Shown one piece after another: positions 42,001 to 54,389 of a DNA stretch of 64,000 bases. The stretch's first letter is position 1. Each line of letters starts with the position of its first letter. This DNA is from Paratrimastix pyriformis (taxonomy: Eukaryota > Preaxostyla > Paratrimastigidae). Location: positions 723,960 through 787,959 of the forward strand of contig JAPMOS010000012.1 of NCBI GenBank assembly GCA_027972325.1. Direction: 5' to 3'. Under the pieces are notes generated by a model. It was not told the DNA's origin and did no database searches. It worked only from the letters and a program-made list of their open reading frames with translations. The position numbers were made by a program, and so were the translations under genes.

Positions 42001-45000
42001 AAGGGCGGGCAGAAGGACGGCGTCAGGACCCGGCACACCGATGCGGGAGCCAGTCTTCCCCGGCTGGCCGCTTTCCAGGCCTTCGATGATTTGGCTGCGA
42101 CCAGGAGGCCCCCGGACCTTGGCGGCGATGGGCCTCTGCAGGCGGCGCCAGTGCCCGAGGAGCCGCTCCAGCTCGGAGGCCACCAGCAGCCCCACCACGG
42201 CCCGCCGCTCGTTTTCGGTGGCGCAGCCCGCGAATGGGTTCAGCCCGATGGGAGCGGCACGGCACGTCTCGCTCCACCACTCGGGGCCTCCATGGGGCTG
42301 CGGCTGGGCCTGAGCCGCCCGCGCCGAGTCCCGGTCCTCATCCGAGTCTGCCCGTCCCGTGCCGAGGATTCGTGTGCCGAGGGCGAGGGCGAGGGCGAGG
42401 GCGAGGGCGAGGGCGAGGGCGAGGGCGAGGGCGAGGGCGAGGGCGAGGGCGAGGGCGAGGGCGAGGGCGAGGGCGAGGGCGAGGGCGGGCAGGCGCATGA
42501 GGCCCCGCATGTCGAGGGGTGGGAGATGGCAGACCGTCGTCATCGTCATCGTCGTCATCGTCATCATCATCGTCATCTTCCTCCTTGTCGGCACCCGGGG
42601 CTGCGTAGGCGCCCGGCGGCTGCAGAGTCACGTCCGGCCGCGGGGAGCTCGAAAAGTACCGCTCAGTCGAGGCCAGCGTCGCTCCGTGGGCCGCACGGGG
42701 CGTCTGTGTGGGGAAGCGCAATCCAACGATCGAATGGGATGGGGCTCGGGGAGGGCCAGGGCCGGACCAGTTTGGTGAGCATCCGGCAGGTGGCCACGAG
42801 GCCCCGATGAAGACACACCACCAATGAGGGCCCCTTGCACGGGGCCGCATTCCCGGCGCCCCCGTCGGCTGCGAGAGGCGCCTCGGAAGCAGAGGCAGAG
42901 GGCCCGCGTCCGGCCTGCTGCTGAATCTCAGCGTGCAGGACGGAGGCCAGCGCCCCAACCAGCGAGCGCAGGGCATCGACGTGGGGCGGCCCGTCGACAG
43001 GCAGGCCGGTGGCCTCGGGGGGCAGCGGGGTGTCGGCCGATGAGGGCGCGGGGGTGCTGCCCGGGCCGCCTTGCTGGCCCAGGGGCGGCAGCTTCGGAGA
43101 GGCGGGCGCCGTGTAGGCGGGGCAGGTGAGGGGCGACGGGATGTGGGCGTGGGGGCTGATCAGCCCCCGCAGGCGCAGCACGGGTGGGGGCGGTGAGGGC
43201 GACGAGGCCCGCGCGGCCGGCCAGAAGGGGCTCGTGGAGAGCGGCACATCGCGGGGCCCCTGGGACGTGGCCAGGTCGGGGGCACCGGCGGGCTCCCCGG
43301 TGAGCATGGGAGGGGAGGAGCGCAACTGAGGCGAAGCATCCCTCCACTGCGAGGCGGGCGGCGAGGGCGATGCGCAGGCGGACGCCGGCCTTCCGTAGAC
43401 AACCGAATGCGGCACTGCAAGGACCATCCCAGCCGAGGCAGGCAGTGAGCGAGCGCAAAGATGCCGCTCCCCCCCGAAGGAATGCATCCCCCCAGAGCCA
43501 TGCACGAACGCCGCTCCGGGAAGGTGCTCTCCTCAGGCACCCGAGATTGGGCACAACACGAATGTCGCCAGAGGACATGCGCCCAGAGGACAGCGGACAT
43601 GTGCCATGCTCCAAGCACGGGGAAGGTGCGGAGACGGACATGCGAGAAGCAATCGGGTCAGCATGCGAGCCGCGGCCTGGCGGATCTCGGGAACGGGGTC
43701 CCCTGCGCGCCGCCACCAGCCGACCAGAAGAAGGCACCAGCAAGCGCCATCAGCCAAGAGGCGCACCAACGTCAAAGGAGGAGGAGGCGGAGGAGGCGGA
43801 AGGCGGAGGAGGCGGAGGAGGCGGACCTGCAAAACGAAGGCAGACAGCCAGGAAAGCCGCCGCAAGGGGCGGAGAGACGAGGGCCGGAGGGGCCACAGGG
43901 CCCTGGGGCGGCTCAGAGGCGCCCTCCGGGGGGGCCGCGTGGGCCGGGAAGAAAGACGCTGCGCAGCCGGCAGCGGGGCTGGGCGCATCGAGCGGGGGGC
44001 CCTCGAAGCCGAGCAAGAAGGAGCCGCCCGGAGGGACCTGTGGCTCGTCGGGGAGCAGAGGGAGGCCCTCGTTGGCGGGTCTCGGATGGCCACCGCTGGA
44101 AGCCAGCTCCAGGGTGACCCCCAACAGGTCGGCAGCCTAGGGGGGCGCGCACGCCAAGCGAGACGCGTCCTCAGAATGCGATGAGGTGTGGGCAGCAGCA
44201 GGCCTTGATGGCGCAGTCGTCGGCCTGGGAGAGGGTCAGCTGCGAGCAGTATGCGCCCAGGGTGTCGGTGCAGGTGCGGATGGTGCGGAGGGCGTGCGCC
44301 ACGTACTCGGCAAGAACCATGAAGAGCCGCTCCTGCCGCTCGTCTGTCCGGGCCGGAGGGGAGGAGCGCGCAAAAAGGGGCGGCGCGGCGCCATCAGATA
44401 ACCCGGCCGCGAGGGCGAAAGATCGGGGAGTGAGGGCAGGAGATTCTGCGTGTGGGCAGACCATCCTCACCCGCGGCGGGTGCTCCCTCACCAACGGCTG
44501 GCAGCCCATCGTCGGCGGGGTTGCTGCGGCCGAGGTCGCCACTGTCCTCGCGGAGGCCGTCCTTCCGGGCTGCGTGGAGGAGCAGGCGCACCATGCGCAG
44601 GTGGGCCCCGACCTGGTCGACCCACTCAGAGGCACGCCCGTCCAGAGCCGGATCCACCCGATCGGGCCCGTTGGCCTCGTCGTCCTCCTCGGGGCACCCC
44701 GCCCCGAACCGGCCGCTGCCCGGCTGGGAGGGCCCCTCGCCGCCCTCCTCCTCCTCCTCCTCCTCCCCACCCTCCTCCTCGTCGCCTCCGTCGGCCGAGA
44801 AGCCATCCTCCTCCCTGCCGCCGAGGGCGCCCCTGCTGGCCTGGCTGGAGCCCTCGCCGTCCTCGGGTTTCTCGGGGAGCTCGTCGTTGTCGGCCCGATC
44901 GCTCCAGGGGGACCCCGGGGCCGCATCGACATCGGCCTCCACCGTGGCGGCCTCCTCCCAGGCGCTGCCCGTCCCTGCCAGGCTGTGCTCGTCCTCCTCG

Positions 45001-48000
45001 AACGGCCCCGGGAGGGCGCTCGCTCGGCTGGAGGGGGCTCCACCATTCCCACCCGGCGGGGCGCAGGCACCGGGTGCGCCGGACCCGAGATCGTGGCAGC
45101 TGGCCGCCGAGGGGGAGCGCACATCCTCACTGCCGCCAGCGCTGATGGGCGGCGCGGGTGGGGTCGGCAGGAGGGCCGGGGCGCTTGGGGTGGACGAGAG
45201 GGCCGAGGCGGCACGGGCCGAGAGGATGCTCTCGGGCGAGGCCGAGCGGGAGAGGCCCGATGAGGGAGACGGCCGGGGGGGCGGGTGGCTGCGGGCCGTG
45301 ACGAGGGGCGAGCTGGACAAGACGTCGACCGGCAGCCGGGTGTTGCGGGGCGAGGGGACCGGCGACCCGGACCGGGGGGTGGGCTGCAGGCGGGGCGAGG
45401 GCACAACGAATGGGACGCCCTCGGAGCCCCCGGGGCCGCCATGTGACGGGGGAGTGGACACCCCGGCGCCCGCAGAGGCCGCATGAAACGGAGGCGGAGC
45501 GCCGAAGGGGTCCGGGGTTGCGCGCCCAGAGGGGACCGGGGGCGGGGGCGGGGACGTCGACAGGGCCGCCTTGCGGGGGGGCACCGAGGGCGCGCCCACC
45601 AACGGGCTTCCATCCGACGAGAATGCAACCGACCCGGGCGCGGGTGGCGGCCGGGGCAAGGGGCACCCGTGGACGGCCGTGGCGATGTCGTCGAGGAGGG
45701 CCGAGAAGCACTCGATGACCTGCGCCAGAAAGACGCACCGGGCGCCGCGGTCTAAAGGGGCACCCACCCACCCACCGTGCGCCGTGGCACAGCGGCCACG
45801 ATAGCACAAACGTGACGATAGGGTCAGGGAGGTGATGATGGATGGCGGTCAGACACGAGGCAGCAGCAGGAGTGGTGGGGGCGGGAGGGGAGGGAGCGCA
45901 CCATCCTCGGCCATGAGCAGGTCAGCCAGCGCGTCCTCGCTCATCAGGCTCAGGATTTCCGCCACACAGCGCGCGTAGTCCTTCGAGGGTTGGCTGCTGC
46001 CGGCTCGCACAGGCTGCTGTGGGGCGCGGCTCTCCGGGGGCAGGTTGGTGGCCAGGAAGAGCATGTCGGGGACGACGGCCAATCCCTTGGTCGTCATTAC
46101 CCCCATGGCCTTCCCCCCCGACCCGCGCCCGTCCAGGTCCAGGTAGAGGCCGGTCCGGGTGTGCATGGCCATGGTCATGGTGGCCCCGGCCATCCCCGGC
46201 TGCCCATCGCCGGTGCGCCGGTGCGAGAGAGGGGCCCGAAGCCCCGGCAGCACGGGCTTGGATGTGAGGAGCCCGGGCGAGGTTGATGAGGCCGAGGATG
46301 GCAGCCCGTTGGCGAGGCGGGTCAGGGGCACGACCGCCCGGAAGAGGGCCGGGCGCTGGTTGACGGTCAGCAGGGGGCTCTGGTGGCGCACGTAGGCTGC
46401 GCATCCCCCGGGGGGCCAGGGACGAGCCGGGAGAAGCGATGGATGATGAAGAGGCTCCAAAGGCCGATACGGGCCGAGCGGTGTGTGTGTGTGTGGGACC
46501 AGAAGGCGGACCGATGACGTCGGAGATCATGCGCACAATGGGCGGCGCCTGGTCGGACATCAGGGCCGACGCATAGCGCACCAGGGACTGGCAGAAGGGC
46601 ACCAGGGAAGGAGACAAAAACAGAGATGCGGTCAGAAAGGCACCCAGAATAAGAAGAAGAAGAAGATGATGATGATAAAGGAAAAGCGGAAAACAGAGAG
46701 GCCGGTGGAAGAGAGTATGCGGGGGGCTGGGAGCCAGGCCGGCCGGGGCGACCTCGAAGATGGTCGGCACCAGGCGGATGATCACCTTGGAGGGCATCGT
46801 CAGCCGACCCGCCTCCTCGGCCCCGAAAAACCCTTGCAGGCAGGAGACCAGGTGATCAAGAAAACTCTACCGGGGCCCGAGAGGGTGAGAAGATGCATGA
46901 ATGGGGGGCTGCAAGGAACGCGACGGACGAGAGGCAGCGAGGGTACGAGAGCCGTCTCGATGAATTGGCTGAGCCGATGGACGCAGGTGCGGGCCGATGT
47001 CAGGTGGTAGATGGCTGCGCCCGCCCGCCCGTCCGTCCGTTCGCCCGCCCGCCCGCCCGCCCGCCCGCCCGCCCGCCCGCCCGCCCGCCCGCCCGCCCGC
47101 ACGTCCGCACGTCCGCCCGACAGAAACAACCCGTGAGTCGCCCGTGGCGGAGCGCCAGTTGGCGCCTGCCCAGCAAATCGGGGCGGCCGCGGACCGCCAA
47201 AGACGAGGGGAAGTTGGGCCAGGATATCCCGCCAGGCGAGATGGGCCCGGTCGGCCCGCGAGGCGGGCGGCCCCCCAGCCGCACCCGACGGGGCCGCCTC
47301 GATGGCCCGCACAGGGCCGGCTGCAGAGTCGGCCACGCGCAACAGCCACTCGGCGGCAGCGGCCACGAGCTGGGTCATCGACTGCACGAAGAAGATGCGG
47401 CTCATGAACTCGCCCGTCACGCGGGCGGGCGGCAGCTGACGGCGGGACAGGCGACGGGGCGATGGCAGCAGGGCCTGCTTCGGGAGCAGCCCCGACGATG
47501 GCCCTGTGGGCGAGGCCGTCGAGGCGGACAGCCCCATGGACGAAGAGGAGGAGGTCCCCGCCGTGGGCGGGGTGGGGGGCGTATAGCTGGCTGCGACGGC
47601 TGTGGGTGTAGAGGCGTCAGCCAAGCTGCCTCCCCGGGGCGGCTGGGGGACGGGTGGCACCGGATCGGTCAGGGCGGCCCGGCCCGAGCGGAGGCCCGGC
47701 AGGGAGACCGTCGAGAGGGACGCGCGCAGGTGGGCCGGCAGGCAGCTTGGCGCCGACGAGCCCAGCACGGGTGCCAACGAGCCCGGCATGGGTGCCAACG
47801 AGCCCGGCATGGGTGCCGACGAGCCCAGCAGGGGTGCCGGCGAGCCGGGCACGGGCGGGTCTCCAGCAGCAGGAGCGCCGATTTCCTGGTGGAGGAGGCG
47901 ACGGATGGGCAGCGGGGCCGTGACGCTGCTGGGAAGGGGCGGCGTCACTGGGGCAGCGAAAGGGGGAGGAGGGGCTACCAGCCAGAAGATGCACATGTCA

Positions 48001-51000
48001 GCGTGAGTAGAGAGGCAGGGGCACCACAGACGGGGGCTGGGGGTGCGTTCGTCGTCCGCCACGCCAGGCGCCACCCCAGGAAGGGCAGGAAGGGCAGGAA
48101 GGACAGGAATGGCTGGAAGAACAGGAAGGGCGGCGTCCGGGGATTCCTGAGGATCCCCTGGGCCCCCCTCTTCGGGCGGCTGACCTCCCGACGGATGTGC
48201 CAGCGCCTCATCCGCCCGGGGAGGAGAGCCCGAGGCGCACCCGACCGGGAGCGGTTCCATGGGGGGAGAGGGTGTCCGGCGGGGGGAGGCAAGAACCGGG
48301 GGCTCGGCGGCCAAAGGGGACGAAGCCGTCTCGAAGCCCAGCCGGGCGAAGGGCGAGTGGGCATGCGAGAGAGGCCGCCGGACCCGCTCACTGGCGGTAC
48401 GGCCGAGCAGGCGGGGGTTGGATCCCACCCGGGGGATGCCGCCCGCCCCCGTCAAGGGGAGGCCGCCCTGGGCCGCCAGGATGAGGGTCGAGAAGGCCCC
48501 TCCGGCCACGGCCCCCATCGAGCCCGCGGGGCTCTTGGCGGCGAGCGGGCGGGCATCGCGGATCAGCCGGCGAAGCTCGGGCTCGAGGAGACCCTGCATG
48601 GAGACCTCCTGGTCGGCCTCCTCGGGGTCGCCGCCCTCCTGACCCATGGGCGGGGACGCCTCGCCTGAGGCGGAAGAGCGTGGCGTTCGGGGCGTCCGGG
48701 GCGTCCGGGGCGTCCGGGGCGCTGCGGTCGGGGTCTTGGGCGTGTGAGGGGCGCCGGCCGGGGCGGCCGAGTCCCAAACCGACGCGCCGCCCCATGGGTT
48801 GTTGGACGGGGTCGGGGGGGTATTTGGCGGAGGGCTGGAGGGGCTACTCTCGACCGCTTCCACGATGGGGACCAGCGAGGACGACGTCAGCGGCGACGGC
48901 CGGTGGAAGGTCTGCTTTCGGGGCTGCAGAGGCTTGGGCTTGCGGGGCTTGGCGTGCCGCGAGCCGGCAGGGCCGCCCCCCCGGGACCAGAGCGACGAGT
49001 CCGGGGAGAGAGACCCCGCTGCCGAGCCGGCGGACTCCGGCTGCGCCGCATCGCCATCCATCGTATCGTCGCTGAGGCTGAGGGGGCCCCCGATGACCGT
49101 CGACACAACCGTTGTCGCCACGCTGGGGCGAGGCGAGGCTGTCTCATCGTGGGAGGGGGCGCACACCATCACAGATGTCGTTGCAGGCAGCGGACAGGGC
49201 GATGCTGCTGCAGGAACGGGCGATGAGCGCCCGGCGGAGACCCGCTCCCCCGTGGTCAGATCGACCGTCAGAGACGAGGGCGGGATGCGTGCAAGGGCGA
49301 CGGCACCATCGAAGCCCCCCATGGAATCCCCCGCCGCACCGAGGGGCTGGCCGGGCGGAGAGAGGTAAGCGTAACCGGCCGCCAGAGCCGCCGCCACGGC
49401 CTGTGCCCCGGCGCCGGCGCGTGGGCCGATCATGTCCGGGCAGCCACCCCCATCGCGCATGCGGTGAAGCAGCAGGGACCCGCTGCTGCTCCGGGCGGCG
49501 CTACTGGCGGCAAGCAACCCGACGGGTCCGCGCCCTCTGTGATCCCCCCGAGGGCCCGCCGAGGCCCCGGCTGATGGGGCCGGGCCGCCACGATCACGGG
49601 CAGGGGCGGCGGGAGCGGGGGTGCGTTCGGGATGCTGGCGGCGCAGGGTGGATTCACCGTCGCTGCTGCTGCTGCTGCTCGGGCGGGGCGACGGGGGCTC
49701 CGCGTCCTCGTCCGATGAAGCGGAGCACACGTCCTCCCTGCGCACAACGACGAAGCAGTGGTCAACATGGGCCGAGGGGAAGGGCGGAGAACGGGCCGAA
49801 CAAGGCGGGAGCAACGGGCAGGTGCGGACTCGTTGAGGGGCGAACCGAGGGAGGCAGCCGCTGGCCGACGGGGCGAGTTGCGACTCGGGCTGGTGCGGCT
49901 CGAGAGGGACCAACACACATCGTCCCCGCCGCGTGTGAGCCGCGGACTGTGCTGAAGCGCAACATGAGAACGCGGCACTGCAGAACGCGATGACTCGGAG
50001 ACGGCGAGCGAATCGACTGTGGGCACCCCAAAGTCAAAAGGAGGTGAGTCATCCCGGAGCGGGGGCGGTACGGACCAGCGATGCGTTCCCAATCGGGATG
50101 GGCACCACCCCGGGGGGTGCCGGGCCCCGGATTGCCGCCACTGCGGCGCCGGATCTGGACCAGGGCCGGGTGGGGGCTGGCGCCCGCAGGCTCGGAGGGG
50201 AGGTCTCCGGTCAGCACAGAGGCCTCCTCCTCGGAGGTCATGCCGCCGCTGGCGGGCGGCGAACAGGGCGACTCAGCCAGGCCCGTCGGGCTCGCCCCAA
50301 GCAACTCGCCGGGGGCCCCTGAGCGCCGGGGGTCGGGCGTCTCGGCCTCTTGAGAGGGGCCCACCGGCTTGGCGGTGGAGCCGAGCAGGTAGCTGGTCAG
50401 GGCACACTTGACAAGCGCATGGAAGGCGCGCGCCCCCATGAGACACACTTCCGAGAGCGGGTCGGCGCTCCGGTCTGCCAAAGACAGGCCCCAATCCAAA
50501 TCATGCAACATGACCCACCAAAAAACGGGCAGAGGGCGAGGGGCGAGGGGCGAGGGGCGAGGGGCGAGGGGCGAGGGGCGAGGGGCGAGGGCGAGGGGCG
50601 AGGGGCGAGGGGCGAGGGGCGAGGGGCGAGGGGCGAGGGGCGAGGGGCGAGGGGCGAGGGGCGAGGGGCGAGGGGCGAGGGGCGAGGGGCGAGGGGCGAG
50701 GGCAAGAAGAAGAAGAAGAAGAAGAAAAAGAAGAAGAAGAAAAAGAAGAAGAAGGAAAAGGAGAAGACCGACCACTCCAGTACAAGGCCAGACACTGGAG
50801 CAGGCGGGGTCCAATGTCGGGGTAGCGGAACTCACGCGCCATGAAGTCCAAGAAGAGCGGCGTCAGCGGGGTCGGTTGCTGTCGAAACGGAAAGGGACGT
50901 GCGGACCCCACCAAGGGCCCGAGCAGGTGTGAAGGTGGGCCAGGCCAGACCAGACCAGACCGGATAGCCGGGGACCGGAAGGGAGTGGGGGAGTGGGAGG

Positions 51001-54000
51001 GCCAGGCACCGTGACGAGGACAGACGCCCGAGGGGGGATCGCACAGCGTGAGCATGCAGAGGAGGCCCTCGAAAGCGGCGCTGAGGAGGTCTGACGGAGG
51101 CGGGGTCGATGCAATCATGGCGAAGAGCGCCCCCAGGAGGGGCTGCAGGAAGAGCTGCAACTGGGGCTGCTCGATGGTGGCCAGCTGACGGAGATGGGTC
51201 CGCAGGTGGCTCAGATCTGCCGTCCCGCTCGAAACCAAACCACCGAGCGACGGATGAGGATCAAGGCGGCCCGCGGCCCGAGTCCAAAGGGAGATCACAA
51301 GTGGAAGTGGCGGGGTGGCGGGTGACGATCGGGGTGTCGGACCATCACAAGGGCCATCACCCCCCCTCCCTCCCTCCCTCCTCCCCTCCCCCTCCTCCCC
51401 TCCCTCCCTCCCCCTCCTCCCCTCCTCCCCTCCCCCTCCCTCCCCCACGCACACCACCACCCACCCCCACCATCGCGCAAGCCACCACGCCGGTGGGTGG
51501 GAGGCAGGATGGACGAGCATCCCAGACCGGCAAGCGTCCCTGGTCGCAAAATGGAGGCCAGGACGGGGGAATGGGGGATGACCGTACTCAGGAAGACGGT
51601 CGACAGGTGCAGCCGCCCGCCCAGCTGGGGTATCGGTAGCCAGGGGGTTTCGCCCGGGGAGGAGGCCCGAGGGATGGAAGATGAAGACCATGAACATGAA
51701 CCAGAGAAAGAGCACGAAGCAGGGCAGGCGTCAGGAGGCGACAGACAGGGTGGGAAGGGTCTCCAGTGAGCAGGTCAACCTCGGCGGGGCCGTTCGGACG
51801 GACAGCCCCATCGGCAGCGAGCTGGAGATGGGCGACCCAGCGCGGGCCCTGGGGCTTCGTGGGTCGGTCTGGGCGGGAGAGCGGGGGCAGCAAACACAGC
51901 AATAAAACCAGTTCATCTTCTTGTCCGAGGGACGGAAAGGCGTAGCTGGGAGGGTCGGGGTCAGGGTCGGGGCCAGGACCAGGGCGGGGATTTGTACAGG
52001 ATGGGGAAGGCACAGGCGTAGGGCAGGGTGGCAGGGGCCCAGCATTGAAGAGAGCCATCAATCGAGCAGAGGGGAGGTTGACAGGCGGCAAACAGATGGT
52101 CCATGTAGTGAAGTAGCGCGCCATGAGGGGGAGTCGTCTCCTAACCCGCCAACGAACCTTTTCGAATGCGGTACAAGGCCAGTTGCAGTGTGAGCGGAGT
52201 GCGGGAGGGCGGCTCCAACAACCGATGAATGTCTGAAGGGAAGAACGGAAAACCCAACCGGTCCGCGAGGTGGCCGGTCACGATGGGGATGAGGGTCGAG
52301 CAGGGCACCCCGGCAACCCGAGCAGGCAGAAGGGCAATCTGGGGAGGCAATCCTCGCAACAAAGCAAACCGGACCGATCCGAAAGGGCTCTCCGAAGAGA
52401 CAATGTCCATCTTGGGGCAAGGAAGCCGTGCAGACGCGCTTGGTCCACTCTGTCCCCATGCCGTAAGAGAGCAACGGCTGCGGACAGTGGGAAGAAGCGC
52501 GGGTCAGGGAATCATCGGCGACAGGGCGAGGGAAGAGCAGGTGGGCAGCAGGGCTGTCCGAAGAGGTGGAAGGCGCGAACCAGATCGAGCGGCGTCCCAT
52601 CGGGGCGGACGAAGGCGAGTTCGATCGCGAAGCGGCCCTCTTTGCCCATGACAGTCGGCGTGAACTCGCTGTTGAGGGGCCCAGGAGATGAATAACCCAG
52701 ATCGTGAGGACCCCATTGGGCCAATCGGCGGACCCGTGTTCGAGGCGCACGTAAAAGTCGGTGCGCTCGGTGCGCTCGGAGGCGGCCGTCGAGAGCATGG
52801 GGCCGATGCCGACCGTCGAGCAGAGCGCCGGGCGCATCAGACGGGGGCTGCGCTCCATGATGCGACGCAGCGAACCTCGCCTGGGAAGCGCACGGCAACA
52901 ATAAGCAGCAGCGATGACAGCACAATGCAGGCAAATGAAACACCGACCTGGCCATCACACCCCACCCCACCCCAGGCCGCATGACAACAGACCGGAGGGT
53001 GAGGTCAAAGACAACGGCGCGCTGAACCATCCGGCGCATACACGTTCCGCCAGGGAGAGTCCAGGACCACTCACCGCCCCCAGAAAAAGAGGGATCCCCG
53101 ACACCCACCGCGAGAGCAGGCGAGCCGCCTGAGACAGAGGAGGTGCGCGCTCGGGCTGCAACCACGGGGTTCCCGGAGAGGACCAGGGTTTGGTCCATCT
53201 GCCGAGCGGCAGGGATGGCACTGCCGCTCGCGGGATGGAAGGAGGTGGCCAGAATGGGGAGACCCGGCGCTGATCCTGGCGAGGCACCAGCAACCGGGGT
53301 GCCTGTGCCTGCGCCGCTTGGGAGGGGCACGCCGGACGAGAGGCCCGGAAAGGCCTCGGGGAGCGGACTCGCAGCGACGGCAGAGGGATGTGCCGAGAGA
53401 GCATCCATCAAGATGGGCGGGTTTGGAAGGTCAGACCCCTCGGGGACGTAGAGGTGGACCGTGCACCGGAGAGGCTACACCAAGAACGCCCACCCCAAGA
53501 AAAAAGTGCGGAGGGTCGGCAGATCGGGATGATCGGACCTTATCCAACGCAAGGTCCTTGGCAAAAAGGGAAAGATCTGCAGCGCCTCCTGCGACGAAAC
53601 GTCGAAGAGGAGGACTACCGAAGACGGGGGGGTGGTCAGCGCGCCGGAGGAGCCATTGATCACAAACCCGTCAGTCCGCTCCGTCATGGACATAATCCGA
53701 ATAGAAATCACACCCGATCCAGCTTCGAGCAAGGAGGTGGGGATATCCTAAGGCCAAACGGATGAAAAACAGGATGCAAAAAAAAAAAATATAAATAAAA
53801 ATAAATACCGCAAACCTGAAAAACAGTATGACGGCCTTTCTCCAACCAGCCATTCACAACGCCTTCATGACCTATCTCGATTGCATACTCGTCGGTGATG
53901 GTTTTCTTTTCCTTGCGAGAATAAATTGAGAAGAAAAGCTGCGCAGTTTCTTGTGCGTTGAGGGGCACCCATCCCAGAGAAACAAAATCAACAAAAAGCT

Positions 54001-54140
54001 GATGACTCGACAGTGTCGGGCAGGCGCGGAGAACAAAAACCCCGGCGCGCCGAGATTGGGATAGCACAGGTTCCCCCCTGGGTGTGCTTGACGCTGCCGG
54101 GGGAAGGGCGTTGAGTTCGTCTTGTCACGAGAGCGAGGGA
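39063..54140 (-). CDS. DOCK-family protein (DHR-1 and partial DHR-2), very large multi-exon gene
   Basis: Reading from about 54000 downward: GWVPLNAQETAQLFFSIYSR with KKTITDEYAIEIGHEGVV (the DOCK N-terminal segment), VVLLFDVSSQEALQIFP, and DHR-1 pieces TDFYVRLEHGSADWPNG and NSEFTPTVMGKEGRFAIELA. Next come helical-repeat pieces LRTHLRQLATIEQPQLQLFL, QPLLGALFAMIASTPPPSDL, VCLMGARAFHALVKCALTSY, FMSRIFFVQSMTQLVAAAAE and YARCVAEILSLMSEDALADL. DHR-2 pieces are LHYYMNGLVSLQHALGNDIE, LLRKALAVFEQYHAWELCLP and RPDFLCVLVGKGFGVDNGRR. The family are Rho/Rac GEFs, with DHR-2 catalytic. Long Ser/Pro/Gly-rich segments separate the conserved blocks (about 50300-47400, 45800-44400, 43500-42850 and 40600-39150). 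The last exon ends VVYLSFIDYPL at 39063, which is short of DHR-2 lobe C. Start codon and most junctions are unresolved, and a split into two genes cannot be excluded. Confidence 0.65.
40745..40985. repeat. 14-bp tandem array (GGGAAACGGGTCRT), about 16 copies, intronic
   Basis: The unit alternates between GTCAT and GTCGT forms, with one copy truncated near 40920. It lies in an intron within the DHR-2 part of the DOCK gene. Confidence 0.9.
42376..42487. repeat. (GAGGGC)n hexamer array, about 18 copies
   Basis: A perfect hexamer array, followed at 42536-42585 by (CATCGT)/(CATCAT) repeats. Both probably lie in one DOCK intron. Confidence 0.9.
47038..47101. repeat. (CCGC)n tetramer array, intronic
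   Basis: CGCCCGCCCGCC array in the DOCK gene intron between HLTSARTCVHRLSQFIETAL (lower coordinates, downstream) and the LAWRDILAQLPLVFGG exon. Confidence 0.8.
50526..50765. repeat. (GGGGCGA)n heptamer array plus (AAG)n purine tract, intronic
   Basis: About 25 GGGGCGA/GGGCGA units (50526-50702) are directly followed by AAG/AAA-rich purine repeats (50703-50765). This makes about 240 bp of purine-rich strand, with only one C per heptamer. Confidence 0.9.
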
Positions 54141-54389
54141 GGAAGGAGAGATCAGAAGTTTAGGAAGATCGGCGTTGGATGGATGTGGTCCCAAACCCTC
54201 ACCAAATCCACCACCACCACCACCCCCCCCACGGCGAGGGACGAGCCGCGTTCACCACCCTAAGGAGAAACATGCCCGCCCCGCAAAGAAATTGGGACGT
54301 TTGGCCTGTGATTTCTTCGCTGCCACAGGGCCCGCAAAAAGTGGAAAACAAACACACGAACACCACAGGGTCCCAGGCTGGGGGTCGTG

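Noticed and set aside
50397-50795. Minus-strand frame with a 16-residue Phe run and RPSPLAP repeats
   Set aside because: It is a translation of the (AAG)n and (GGGGCGA)n arrays, which lie between DOCK exons.
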